Source: Margaritispora aquatica
Taxonomy: Eukaryota; Ascomycota; Leotiomycetes; Helotiales; Discinellaceae
Assembly (NCBI GenBank): GCA_007644065.1
Contig: VJWN01000004.1
Span: 744,001 to 808,000, forward strand
Direction of reading: 5' to 3'
Length of the DNA: 64,000 nt
A model generated the notes under the pieces. That model had not been told where the DNA came from. It searched no databases and saw only the letters and a program-made list of their open reading frames with translations. A program made the position numbers and the translations under genes. Positions within the stretch are counted from its first letter, which is position 1. Every line of letters starts with the position of its first letter. Positions 50,552 through 62,250 of this stretch are shown here, piece after piece.

Positions 50552-50571
50552 ATATGCATAGCTTTTGCATG
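50552..50571. repeat. 20-nt quasi-palindrome, copy 2
   Basis: Identical to 40644-40663. The flanks differ. Confidence 0.7.
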
Positions 50572-51607
50572 CAATGATAAAGCTCGTTAAGCGTTTCGGC
50601 GTTTAGGTATTTCGACTTTCTCAATAATGATAATGATGATGTTATATCCGACTACAATTTCTCGGCTATCCTTCCACTGCATCACCATCATACTGGACCT
50701 TTAGTTGAGCTCGAGGTCTAGATCTCACTTCATTAACCAACGGCAGGAGGAACAAAAGTCGAGATCGAGATCGAGACCCAGCTGTCTTTCTTGCTTTCTT
50801 TCATAAGCAAGAGCCGCTTCCCTTCTACCTTCCACCGGCATGTTTTAACGAGCACGCCTCAACCCCACACCTTGCTGCTTTTGCCATCTCATATTTATTT
50901 GTTTCCACTGTCACAGCCATACCAGCTAGGTAACGGGTAGGCAGGCAGGCAGCTAGGCAGTTAGGTACCTTACTGCGCCTTCTCTTCATCGTTCGACACT
51001 TGGTAAGCTTTCCGTGGCTTCCTATCCAAAAAAAATTACTAGCTCAAACTAGCTCGACTAGACTACGAGACTACTACTAGATTACTACCCCACATAATGG
51101 GGATCTCGGAGATGCGGAAACTAGACCATGCTCGGATTTGCGGGGGGGAGAGAAGATGGTTTGGTGGTCACGAAGGTTAACCCTATTTTCTGATTTCTGA
51201 TCTCCTGTGCCTGAGGTATGTATGGGAAAAGCCTCTCTTGCATACAAATGAATATTATTGTTGATTCGGACAAAATTCGGGTCTCTCCATCAAAGGTGTG
51301 GAGAAATGGCTTGTCTGGTAGGGATCTACACGCCATCCATGGGGGAATGGAACAACGGAAAACGCATTGTGGATCCAATAGGATGAAAGGGATTCATGAG
51401 AAGAATGTGAGGACGAGACGATTCTTACGATTCTTACGATTCTTCATGGGCAGGTGGTGGAGGAGTGGAGAGAACTAGTACGTACTGGGGTTTGGCGGAA
51501 CGAAGCCGTGTATCGTTTTGGAGCATGTTTGATCTTGTTGGAGCCTTGGATCCTTGGATCCAAGGATCCTTGACGTGACTTGACTTGAATGCCTTCATGG
51601 GGAAGGG

Positions 51608-51649
51608 GGAAGTAGGAAGTAGGAAGTAGGAAGTAGGAAGTAGGAAGTA
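51608..51649. repeat. GGAAGTA heptamer tandem repeat, 6 copies
   Basis: Six perfect copies of GGAAGTA. Confidence 0.9.
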
Positions 51650-51679
51650 TCCACTTCTCCGCCAAGATCTACCTTCCCT

Positions 51680-51720
51680 TTTCTACCCTTTCTACCCTTT
51701 CTACCCTTTCTACCCTTTCT
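51680..51720. repeat. TTTCTACCC nonamer tandem repeat, 4.5 copies
   Basis: Four perfect copies plus a partial one, 30 nt after the heptamer array. Confidence 0.9.
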
Positions 51721-52552
51721 TTGCCTTCGACCCTTAATTCCGAAAAGGTTCACGGTCTTTCTCTGCTTGTCCCCAAGTTATCGCCGATGGGTCAAGGGTC
51801 CTCTTACTTTCTTCGTTGTTTGCCAAAAGTGGTCGAAGTGGTCCAAGGTGGGTCACTTGCCCCTCGCTAACTGGGAATAAGTGCGGGGATATCTTTTTTG
51901 TTGACGGGGGTCTATTCTACCCGAGACAATCGTCGTCGTTGTGTTGTCGCCTCACCAGAATGTGACTGATCCCAATCCATGATATTGCATAATGTAACTT
52001 GTACTTTACAAAAGGAATTAGCAGCAGGAACTCACAGAGAAATCTGACTGATTTCCAGAGCAAAACAGAAGAAGACGAGGAACAGTAGCAATTCTATATG
52101 CATACCATCAAAGCCAGTTGATCTAGATGCTTTGGAGCCATCCATTGCAAGGATTCATGAGATACAGTATTCGTGACGGTCCCAGGCCAAGCTTCATGGA
52201 GGGGTAAAAAAGTCAAAATGTCGATGGGTGTTGCACCTGTCGAAGATGTTCATGTCTCGACAAAGCCTCGAGACATCGCTCGGCCGGATCATCTGAACAG
52301 ACGAGAAAAAGCTGGGTCAATTCAAGCATCTCATTGGACGTTGAAGCTACTTGCACCAGCTGATTGGAAGAAGAAAAGACCTCGGATGAAGTTTCAATGC
52401 CGGTGCTGCGAAGATAGGAATATGCGGTGATGCGGTTATGCAAAACAGTGTATGCAAGTATGCAAGACGCCTCCCTCCTACCTTGGATCCTCTTCCTCCT
52501 CCCCCCCTCCCCCCATGATCTTTCGACCGTTACCTTGATGAAGGTTGTCCAC

Positions 52553-52586
52553 CCGACCGACCGACCGACCGACCGACCGACCGACC
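52553..52586. repeat. CCGA tetranucleotide repeat
   Basis: About eight and a half perfect units. The ORFs across it read TDRP or GRSV repeats and are not genes. Confidence 0.9.
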
Positions 52587-52817
52587 TCTTACGAAGTGAT
52601 GCATTCGAGAGGGTCAGCCAAGCTTCCAACAAGGGGGTAAACCAACGAATATGGCTGTAACTCTTTCTAGTAATGGTAACAACGATCAACAGTGAAACTC
52701 CGAACGAAGCAAGTCGAGGGAGTCAGGGCCAGTCAAGCCAGTCTCTAGACCCAAAAAGAACCCCAAGAATGTTAGTAATAGAGCGGGGTGGGGCAGAGCA
52801 TCTATGTCTCTCAAGGT

Positions 52818-52850
52818 CTAGTTAGCTAGTTAGCTAGTTAGCTAGTTAGC
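52818..52850. repeat. CTAGTTAG octamer tandem repeat, 4 copies
   Basis: Four head-to-tail copies of CTAGTTAG, about 245 nt before the aldehyde dehydrogenase start codon. Confidence 0.9.
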
Positions 52851-53094
52851 TGTCGTTCTGTCAAGGTGCTTTGCTTTGTTCCACTTTGGGTAGCTTCGAC
52901 GTCGTTGTCGTGTCTCCCCTCTTCTCAAGTGAACCATATATCTTGACCCCCTCCCCGTCGTCGTTTCTCTCTCCCTTTCTCTTGTCTCTCCATACCACCC
53001 ACGCCTTCGTGCAACAAAAACAACAAAAACAAAAACAAAAAACACCTACACACAAAGATACCCATTTGACATTAATCCTCACATACCATCCAAC

Positions 53095-54757
53095 ATGTCT
53101 CTCAGCGTCGAGATTTCCACGCCATCTTCTGGCAAATACACTCAGCCAACAGGATTGTAAGTGCACCTTTCTCACTCGGCGGTTTTTACCCATTCGCATA
53201 CCCCGCATTTCGGCCCCTTGCAGCGTAAGCAAAGTTGATTAATCACCCGCTAACCGTATCATCTTTATAGGTTCATCAACAACGAATGGGTGAAGGGTGT
53301 CGACGGCAAGACTTTCGAGACCATCAATCCTTCCACCGAGGAAGTGATCTGCTCCGTCCACGAGGCCACCGAGAAGGATGTTGATATTGCTGTTGCGGCT
53401 GCGAGAAAGGCATTCGATGGACCATGGAGGAAGGTTACACCTGAGGACCGCGGCAAGATGCTGGTCAGGCTCTCAGAGTTGATTGAGAAGAACGCAGATC
53501 TTTTGGCTGCGGTTGAGTCTTTGGACAATGGAAAGGCCATTGGCATGGCAAAGGTGGACGTCAGCATGGTTGCTGGCTGCCTGAGATACTATGGAGGCTG
53601 GGCCGATAAGATCGAGGGTAAGGTCATGGACACCAACCCAGACACATTCACATATACCCGACAGGAGCCAGTAAGTTCAAAAAATCTTTACATTTACAAT
53701 ATGGAAACCTCCCTAATTCTACTAGATTGGTGTCTGTGGTCAAATTATCCCATGGAACTTCCCATTGCTCATGTGGGCATGGAAGATTGGTCCCGCTGTT
53801 GCTTGCGGTAACGTCGTTGTCTTGAAGACTGCTGAGCAGACTCCTCTCTCCGGCCTGGTTGCCGCCAATCTCATCAAGGAAGCTGGCTTCCCACCAGGAG
53901 TTATCAACATCATCTCTGGTTTCGGAAAGACTGCTGGTGCCGCCATCTCATCCCATATGGATATTGACAAGGTTGCATTCACTGGATCTACCGTTGTTGG
54001 CCGCATGGTCATGAAGGCCGCTGCCGGCTCCAACTTAAAGAAGGTCACTCTCGAGCTCGGAGGCAAGTCACCAAACATTGTATTCAACGATGCCGATATT
54101 GAGAACGCTATCTCATGGGTTAACTTTGGTATTTTCTTCAACCACGGCCAATGCTGCTGTGCTGGTTCCCGTGTCTATGTTCAGTCTGGTATCTATGACA
54201 AGTTCGTTCAACGGTTTAAGGAGCGTGCCACCGCCAACAAGGTTGGAGACCCATTCTCCGCCGACACCTTTCAGGGACCACAAGTCTCCCAACTCCAATA
54301 TGATCGTATTATGGGTTATATTCAGGAGGGTAAGAAGGCTGGTGCTACTGTTGTCACTGGTGGTGAGCGCCACGGTGACAAGGGATATTTCATTCAACCT
54401 ACCATCTTCTCGGATGTCACTGAGGACATGAAGATCATGCAAGAGGAGATTTTCGGCCCCGTCTGCTCCATTGCTAAGTTCGAGACTGAGGAGGAGATTA
54501 TCAAGACCGGTAACAATACCACTTACGGTCTTGCCTCTGCTGTCCACACCAAGGACCTCAACACTGCCATCCGTGTCGCCAACGCTCTCCGTGCCGGAAC
54601 AGTCTGGGTCAACCAGTACAACATGTTGCACCACCAGGTGCCATTTGGAGGATACAAGGAGTCTGGTATTGGACGAGAATTGGGTGAGGCAGCATTGGCC
54701 AACTACACACAAACCAAGTCGGTATCGATCCGCTTGGGTGATGCTCTCTTTGGTTAG
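53095..54757 (+). CDS. NAD(P)-dependent aldehyde dehydrogenase
   Basis: Exons 53095-53156, 53271-53670 and 53726-54757 give 497 aa, the standard ALDH length. Hallmarks in order: FINNEWVKG, the cofactor region [18 protein letters not shown] and FTGSTVVGR, the general base Glu in LELGGKSPN (about residue 265), the catalytic Cys in GQCCCAGSR (about 298), then EEIFGPV and [13 protein letters not shown]. No mitochondrial leader is evident, so cytosolic is likely. The reaction is oxidation of an aldehyde (probably acetaldehyde, as in fungal AldA) to the acid. Codon choice is strongly C-ending in several stretches and the leader is pyrimidine-rich, both consistent with high expression. The first intron follows the 20th codon, as in many fungal aldA genes. 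Confidence 0.95.
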
Positions 54758-56565
54758 GGTGGGGTGATGGGATGAAATGGAATCGGTTGTTACTTGTACA
54801 TGATATTCTTTTTGGGGGGGAGTGCGAATAAATGAAACTAATTGCACCACAATGTGTTTTGCTTGAGATGTGTCCTGATTGTGATTTTTGCCAAATGAAT
54901 AGAAGTGTTGTATGAATATTTGTGCTGTACATACATGATTGCGATTCTTCTATTCTTCAGTTCTTCTCTTCACCGTGTACAACCAGCCACACCCATCGCA
55001 AAGGATTGTTCACACGACCTCGGCTCGTACAGGGATAGAGATAAGGTAAGGTTGTGGATAAGCTTATTGTTTGTACAGTACCTACCCACTTGATGGTGAG
55101 CTTTGTGTGACGGCTTGCGCATTCATCTGAACTCCCTCCTATTTTCATACGATCCTGAAGATTAATATGTAAATGATGTTTAGGTAATTATTTATCTAGA
55201 AAGTTTGATATCCATTTCTCCATGTTCCATATTCTTTCATGAGATGAACCATGTAGGTGAAGTTTTGAGTTCTCTGTTGGATAGGTAGGTAGGTAGGTCA
55301 GTAAGTAAGTAAGTGGGGAAAAAGAAAAAGAAACAAAAGATGGCGGGATCTGCGGTTCCCTTTGCGGGGTAGACAGACAGACCTACTTTGTATCGGGCTA
55401 CAGTATCGGGCTATCAGCTATCGATTAGAGATTCAACAGTTACTGATAAGGATAAGCGTTTGCTTACTTTTGGACAATACTGTAAGCGGCCGATAAGCTT
55501 TGAGCCTTTTTTTGGACGGGTGCTTGATTTGATTTGATTTGAGTTGATTTGAGTTTGAGTGCTTGGGGAAGAATGTCAAGTGTGCACATGGCTCTTTTGA
55601 CATCCTTGGCAACTTGGCTAGAGACGAGGACGAGGGGGAAAGCCAATTGTAGAGGTGGAGGGAGAGTGCGTGCATGATATAGTAAGTAAGTAAGTATGGA
55701 TGGTGGGTGGTGGGTGGTGGGTGGTGGATGAAAGGTGAGGTGAGGTGAGAGGTAGAAGGTGGTTGGGAGTGTTTCTTTCAGATGTGTGTCTAAGTGAGTA
55801 TAACTGTGTCAGTGAGTGAGTGACTGAGTAAGTGAGTAAAGTCAACAGAGGGAGGGAGGAAGCCGGGCCCAGCACTCACTCACTCCAAAGCACAGAGCTG
55901 CTGTTGGTATGTACTGTAAGGTTGGTGATATGATGTGATGTGATATGATGTGATAGGTGTGGAGGGGAAGCTCCGAGACCCTTTGCACGCTTTTGAGAGG
56001 TTGAGCTGGAGAGCTTGGGTGTGAGCTTTCCATTGACAGCTTCAGCTGGTGGGGAGGAGGGGTAGCTAAGTGGTATATGCGGTAAGGCCTTTCTTGCTTT
56101 CTTGCTTGCTTAGGTTTAGTGAAATGCACTCATGCATGTAGGTAAGCTGTGCTGTGCTGTACTGTACTGTACTGTGAGGTCAAAGGAAGCGGTCGGTCGG
56201 GCGATTCTTTCTTTCTTTTCTTTCTTCTCTTCACTTACTCTCTCACTCTATTGTGGTCGTTCATCTCTTGTGCCTTTGTCTCGTCTCGTGTTACTTACGC
56301 TGTGAGTGAGTGATACTGTCGACAAGGTAGTAGATTGGAAGCTTCGTATACGATTAGATCGAGATCGAGATCTAATCTAGGTCATCTCGACATCGAATCG
56401 AAGATTAGGAAGATAGCACAGAGAGCAAAGAGTAGAGAAGACAGAAGAGAGAATAGGATACAGCACCCTCCACCTCCATTTCCACCTCCACCTCGACTTA
56501 ACTCGACATCGACCTATCTATCCGCCGCCTTCCCTCAAGACGTAAACAAACGAGGAACCGCAAAG
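54758..56565. other. Spacer with short repeats, leader of the histidine-phosphatase-fold gene
   Basis: No gene seen. Runs of GGTA/GTAA (55.27-55.31 kb and 55.68 kb), GGTGGGT (about 55.70-55.73 kb), GTGAG/TGAG and CTGTA (about 56.15 kb) occur. The final 250 bases are purine- then CT-rich leader. Confidence 0.45.
54827..54832 (+). terminator. Candidate poly(A) signal of the aldehyde dehydrogenase gene
   Basis: AATAAA 70 nt after the stop codon, followed by AT-rich sequence. Confidence 0.5.
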
Positions 56566-58838
56566 ATGCCCACCACACACTTCCTCACCACCACAACACT
56601 GCTCGCCAGCCTCGCCCTCACGGCCACGGCAGCAACCGAACACATCGTCACCTGGTCCTCCGTGTCGTTCCTCTACCATGGCGAGAAGACGCCCGTCTTG
56701 CAGAATTCAAACCATAATCGTCTCACGCCGCTAGGCGCGGCGCAGATGTATAATGCCGGGAGTAGGTTGAGGTCGCGATGTGAGTGTGCAGCTTTCTTTC
56801 TAGTAGAGTATCAGTGATTGTGATTATAGTGCGGTAGTTATTTGATTCTTGTATGTGTGGAGTTTTGGTGTGTGGTGGTGGTGCCAGCTTGTTAGAGTGT
56901 GTAAATGCGGGGCCGACTTGCGCCATATGGTGGTATGATTATGATTGAGTAAGAGTGCTGATTTTCATCAATAGATATCAATGGCACAACGGGAAGCGTG
57001 GTCAATGGCATGGCCACTAGCTCGATTTATAACAGCCAGCTGTATATCCTGGGAACGGATGATAATTTCGTGAGCGCCAGTGCCATGGCCGCGATGCAGG
57101 GACTGTATCCACCGGTTGCGGAGGTGGGCGAGGATGCGATTAATGCTGCGGATGGGAATTTCATTCAGTAAGTGTGCTTTTTTTACACCCTTTTTCAGGG
57201 ATGTTTTTGTTTAAAAGTGAATATTGGTTGAACGGGGTGGAGTGTCTGAATTGGCCGAGTTATTGGGACTTTAAGGAGCAGGAAAGATTTCCATACTAAC
57301 ATCGTCGATCAGATCTCCATCCTCTGTCTTGAATGGCTACCAATACCCGGCTTTGAGTCTAGTTAGCCAGTTGGACTTCAATTATCTATGGTAAGCGATC
57401 GGTTTACTAGCTTCTTCTTTGTCGCACAGGTAGAACTAACAAATCTAGGGTCGCCGGAAATTTGGGTTGCAATAGATACGCCATCTCAAAAACACAATCC
57501 CTCATTTCGGCTGCCTATGGCGCCGATGTCCTAGCTACCAACGACTTTTATGGAAACCTCAGCAAATCGGTTTTTGGGGGTCTTTCACCTAGTATGCTGA
57601 ATTACCGGAATGCTCTTGGTATGTCTCGCTTTTTCTCGTCTGAGAAATATCTCGATATTTCAGAAGAATTTTCGAAACACAAAGTCGCAAGTGAGGATGT
57701 GCACTTACACTCGGTAGATCTCTATGAGTACGCTCTGTTTGAGCATAATCATAATACCACACTTTACAACTCCTCTACTTTCACCGAAAACAATCTCAGC
57801 CAACTCGAGATCTACGCCTCGCTGCAACAATGGGAATGGAACACCCCCAACAGTGGAAACACAATTGGAGCCATAGCAGGACGCACTCTCGCTTCCAAAG
57901 TCCTCCAGATGTTCCAGCATAACATTGCTTCTAATGGTGTCGCTAACAAAATGACTCTCCTCTTCGGTTCCTTCGAGCCTTTCCTCTCTTTCTTTGCGCT
58001 CTCGAACCTCGCAACCGGCCCCTCATCGTCACGCTTCAACTCCCTTCCAGCTCATGGCTCAATCATGACCTTTGAACTCTTTTCCTACGAAATTGATCAG
58101 CCCAACAAATCCCTCACGCAACAGTTTCCCACGACTGATAACCTGTGGGTGCAATTCCTGTACCGCAATGGCACAGACGACAACGCGAACTTGATCTCAT
58201 ATCCGCTGTTTGGCAGAGGGAACTCTGAGACACCAATGAAGTGGAAGGACTTCGTGACTGGCATGGGAGCATTCAGTCTCAATGATGTCAATGACTGGTG
58301 CACAGCATGTGGCAGTATCACCCTGTTCTGCGAGGCTTTCAGCTCCAATACCGTTGCGAATTCGAACGGCACCAGCAGTTCTGCCAACAGTGGCGTGAAC
58401 AACAAGGGCATCTCCGCCTCCATCGCAGGTGTCATTGGTGCGGTTGTCACTCTGGCTATTTCCCTCCTCATCGCCGGATTCCTCCTCCTCTTCGGATTCA
58501 GGATGAAATACCGCTCTAAAGCCAGCAATGCAGGCGATGCAAGCGTGCTCAAGCGCAGCGGAAGCGGTGGCTTCAAAGGTGCGGAGAAGCTGGCCTCAGA
58601 CACGGATCTCAGGATTAAGAGTGATCCAGGCGTAGGAGCAAGTGTGATCAGGCACGAGCGTGTGGGCAGCTGGGAGTTGGGCGAGAGTCCTTCAGGATTA
58701 GCGGGACATTCGAATCTCGATAAGGAGATTAATGATGGGAGGATTAGGAGTATGGCTGATTATTCGAGGAGGAGCGAGGATTTTGAGAGAGAAGAGAATC
58801 CATTTGGGGATCCGGTTAGGCCTGTTGATCACGTTTGA
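56566..58838 (+). CDS. Membrane-anchored histidine-phosphatase-fold protein with degenerate active site
   Basis: Exons 56566-56779, 56975-57167, 57313-57390 and 57449-58838 join in phase to 624 aa. A signal peptide (1-22, LLASLALTATAA) is followed by FLYHGEKTPVL at the place where histidine acid phosphatases have RHGxRxP. His and Gly remain, but both arginines are replaced (Tyr, Lys). RLTPLGAAQMYNAGSRLRSR, the usual next helix, is intact, and a distal AHGSIMTFELF stands where the HD/HAxxxxxE motif would be. A transmembrane helix (about 484-506) follows a Ser/Asn-rich stalk. The cytoplasmic tail (about 118 residues) is basic/Ser-rich. Type I surface topology is inferred. Phosphatase activity is doubtful; a sensor or binding role is possible but unproven. 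Confidence 0.85.
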
Positions 58839-59184
58839 GTGAGTTGGGGAGAGAACTGAGTGGTGAGGAGAATGATGCGGTGCTATCTGGAGAGAGCATG
58901 AGATTTCCTTTGTTGGGTTGCGTTTGGGTCAATGGATGGATGAATAGATGGATACACACATAAAGGGTTGGAATTAGGACGTTGATGGGCGGAGAGCGGT
59001 GGGGGAGGGGGTTTTCCTATTGTTTTGGGCGGGCATGATTCTACATGATCTGAAGATACCCTTCTCTGTCTCTCGTTATACCCATTTTGTTTTTGTTACA
59101 GTAGTTAGCCGGTAGATGGCTGGCTGGCTGATGGACTTGGAGTTGAACGCTTTTGTGGCGTGGCGTTTTTGTGTTTTGGGCATT

Positions 59185-59208
59185 GGATTTGGATTTGGAT
59201 TTGGATTT
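59185..59208. repeat. GGATTT hexamer repeat, 4 copies
   Basis: Four perfect units. Confidence 0.85.
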
Positions 59209-59524
59209 GCAGATGACGGACTTGGTATGACGGGGAGCACATATATATAAGTAGCTTGATAAACCACATACGGCTGAACCGTCAAAGATTGCATTGGATT
59301 GCATTGGATTGGCATGAAATAGCTACATACTCGGACGTTGACTGAACAGGCTATATTCACAAACCAACTAATACCGTACGTGCGTACGTCCGTTGCTTCA
59401 GGAATCTTAATATCTTGCTTGAGCTTCATTCATGCTTGGTTGGCTGTAAAGTGTACCTGTTTCCCAGCCAGTCTCGGACTCGGACTCGGCTCGCTAGGGG
59501 CTGGCTAGGTAGCTCAGGGGTAGC

Positions 59525-59547
59525 GAGTCGAGTCGAGTCGAGTCGAG
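59525..59547. repeat. GAGTC pentamer repeat
   Basis: Four and a half copies of GAGTC. Confidence 0.85.
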
Positions 59548-60321
59548 CACCGAACAAGCACGAGCTCAAGCCCAGCCCAGCCCAGTCGGACACTCCGGCT
59601 CATGGCGCAGTACCTGATCCAAGCGCGAGGTACAAGGTACAAGATACCTCGGTATCAGCAGCCAAAAAAAAATAAAAAAAATTGCGGTACGGTACGGTGT
59701 AGGTGCTTTGAAATATTGCGGAATGAATTTTTTTTATATTAAGAGGAGATCTTTTGTTGGGACCACCAAGCACGGGAGGGAGGCGGTGATGGGCATGGTG
59801 ATGGAAAAACGGCCTTATAATCGATCCGATAACCGACTCCATGGTTGTGGTTCTTGGGGGGACGAAGTCGAGGTCGAGTAATCATGTTTACCCTATGTTC
59901 CTTACGTTTTGACCTTTGGCTGGTGGGTGGGTGGGAATATGTACTGGGTACTGGTAGGTACGGACGTACTCCTTCTCGGTCTTATGTGGTTTTTGAAGGA
60001 TTACCTCAACAGTTTGAGATGACCCGCCCCCCTATGATGAATGGGTGGATAGGAAGAGTTTTGCTAAAGTAAGACGTCCTTACATATCTTGGTGTTGGTA
60101 CCGGTACTTTGAAGTTAATTGCGAGTATCTACCTATCTATCTTATTTACTTTCAAGTTTGTGCCAGTTGAATCCCAAAGGAGAAAGCTTTTCCTAGTGGA
60201 AACTCCTCCTGGTTTTATTTTAATTCTGCTGATATCATCTTCCATCTCATCACCACAAAATCTTCACAATCACTGTACAGACCATTCTCCCAAACCAACC
60301 TAATATCAACATCAACCAAAA

Positions 60322-61314
60322 ATGGAGATCCTCCCCTCCGACCTCACGACTCCCACGCCGCCCTCATCCGGTAGCACGACACCACTTATACCCAAACCCA
60401 AACCCCTAGCAAACTTCACCCGTCTGAATGCCCAAGTATCGCTCTACCGACCGGCGGGATTCCCATTCCCAGACGCAGCAATCTCCTCCACCGCACCAAC
60501 AACCATCATCCTCTGCTCCTGGATGAACGCCTCCGCCAAACACATCGCCTACTACGCCACGCACTATGCAACGCAGTACCCACAAGCCCAGATCATAATC
60601 ACAACCATCACAACGGCGCAATTCATCTTCGAGTCCGAGGCCCGTCGCCGGCGCGACATCGTCGTGGCCGTGACCGCCATCCTCGCCGATTCCAGCACCG
60701 GCGCCAGCAATGGAAATGGAAAAGGGAAAGAACGAAAAGACAAACCCCGCATCCTCGTGCACTCCTTCAGCAACGGCGGCGCCAAGCGCGCCTTCAACAT
60801 CGCGCACGTGTACCGCGGCCTGACGGGCGGGCAGATCTTCACGCCGTCGCTCTTCATCTTCGACTCGGCGCCCGGCATGCCCCGCTACCGGCGCGACGTG
60901 CACGCCATCTCGGTGCCGGCGCGCCGGCTGCCCTTCTTCCCCTGGCTGCTGTACATGAGCATCACGTGCGCGCTGGCGGGCCTCACGCACGTCGCCACGT
61001 ACTGGCTGCCGCTGCCGTGGTGGCGCAACTTCGTCTGGGGCCCCATGCTGGGCATGCGCGACCCGGAGGTCCTGGGCAGGGAGGCCAGCCTGGGTTTCGT
61101 GTATAGTAGGGAGGATGAGGCGATTGATTGGAGGGATGTCGAGGCTTGGGCGACGGAGGCGGGGAAGGTCGGCTATCGGGTCGATATGAAGAGGGTTGAG
61201 GGCGCGGAGCATGTGCAGATGTTTAGGGGGAAGGAGGGAGAGAAGGGCTATTGGGGCTGGGTTGAGAAGATGTGGGGGGAAGCGAGTGGGAGCGGAAGTG
61301 AAGATGACGCTTGA
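60322..61314 (+). CDS. DUF829 / TMEM53 / PaxU-like alpha/beta hydrolase
   Basis: Single exon, 330 aa. Features of the DUF829 fold: IILCSWMNASAKHIAYYATHY (oxyanion side), a nucleophile elbow HSFSNGGAK with the Ser at about residue 150, LFIFDSAPGMPRY, VYSREDEAIDWRDVEAW with the acid, and GAEHVQMFR giving the His at about 298. A Gly/Asn/Lys linker near 132-142 is an insertion. The middle (60.65-61.08 kb) is extremely GC-rich compared with the surroundings. PaxU, a member in the paxilline cluster, gave the family its fungal name, but no cluster genes are nearby, so a general hydrolase is more likely. The substrate is unknown. A hydrophobic segment near 205-230 might contact membrane. Confidence 0.85.
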   Translation: MEILPSDLTTPTPPSSGSTTPLIPKPKPLANFTRLNAQVSLYRPAGFPFPDAAISSTAPTTIILCSWMNASAKHIAYYATHYATQYPQAQIIITTITTAQFIFESEARRRRDIVVAVTAILADSSTGASNGNGKGKERKDKPRILVHSFSNGGAKRAFNIAHVYRGLTGGQIFTPSLFIFDSAPGMPRYRRDVHAISVPARRLPFFPWLLYMSITCALAGLTHVATYWLPLPWWRNFVWGPMLGMRDPEVLGREASLGFVYSREDEAIDWRDVEAWATEAGKVGYRVDMKRVEGAEHVQMFRGKEGEKGYWGWVEKMWGEASGSGSEDDA

Positions 61315-62250
61315 AGGATCTTCTCTCTAGAGGAAGAGATGTGTCAAATAATGGCAAGTTGAAGAGCTTGTGCGTTGACGTGTACAATGTCTTGACACTT
61401 GTGGAAAATGGCTAAATATTGGGAAAAACACGTACACGAAACGATTAGCCGAGATCACCATACCTTTCTCGAATAAGGTTTGCTAAATTCATTAGAATAT
61501 AGAATAGAACGCTTGAATAATGTCAGAGTCTTAATCTTAACCTGAGGTAGTATCTCGTGGCATCGCTTAATGGTTACACACCAAATATAGTAAGGTTTCC
61601 ACATGCGTATCTGGTTCAGTTCTCGTTTCTAAGCACCTCAAACACTACAATGTCCTTCATCCAAGATCTTAGCGAGGAGGAAGCATGATGATCTAGATTG
61701 TTGTGCGAGTTATTTTGTACCTAGTTATGCTTTTTTTTCTTCTTTTTTTTTTCTTTCTGTCACATGAGATCAGCATCATGTGTTTTCCATCAAGTCTGAA
61801 AATCATTCATCATCGCCTCGAACATCAAATTGTTAATGCTTGCTTTATATGCGTCTATGCTTCCTCAATATACTCCATATGCAAGTGCCTCACTTCGCGT
61901 TTGCTTCCCTCTCACCGTTTGCGGCCCAAAATGGGATATCACCCGACGCTTCACCGTGTGAGTCACTAGGCAAGATTACCATCGTTTCAGCACCGTATCT
62001 TACCAGTGGGTATACTTTACTTGCATTGTATGAAAACAAACACAGAGTGGATAAAGTGAGGCTATCCCCGTGCCACCTGCCTGAAAGAGGGTGACTGCCT
62101 GATTCTTAGCTCCTTGACCTTTTTCACCAACGAACCATATTAGAACCGTCTTATCCCAATCTCAACATCTCAACATCTCAACATCTCATCCTCTCCAACC
62201 CTCACTCCCACCACTCACTCCCATCATCACCCTCCCACCCGCTAGCAAAA
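61315..62250. other. Spacer between hydrolase genes
   Basis: AT-rich with a T-rich run near 61.73 kb. No supported gene. The right end is a CT/CA-rich leader with repeated CATCTCAA units (about 62160-62187). Confidence 0.45.

Larger units (their letters stand above)
49360..53094. other. 3.7-kb gene-free region rich in simple repeats
   Basis: No supported gene. It holds repeat copy B (49716), a 20-nt quasi-palindrome (50552), several tandem arrays (51.6-52.9 kb) and then a CT-rich leader of the aldehyde dehydrogenase gene. Small ORFs at 49782-49991 and 50175-50372 (-) have no recognisable content. Confidence 0.5.
58839..60321. other. Spacer with short repeats
   Basis: No gene supported. GGATTT (four copies, 59185-59208), a GAGTC array (59525-59547), GGTAC-type runs and a T-rich stretch are present. 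The right end is the promoter/leader of the DUF829 gene. Confidence 0.45.

Noticed and set aside
52427..52689. ORFs with TDRP or GRSV repeats
   Set aside because: Produced by the CCGA tetranucleotide array.
54113..54850. 245-aa ORF antisense to aldehyde dehydrogenase
   Set aside because: Mirror frame of a codon-biased gene; no domain, no start context. The sense strand is an unambiguous ALDH.
60406..61212. 268-aa ORF antisense to the DUF829 gene
   Set aside because: Arises from high GC; Arg/His/Val-rich low-information translation.
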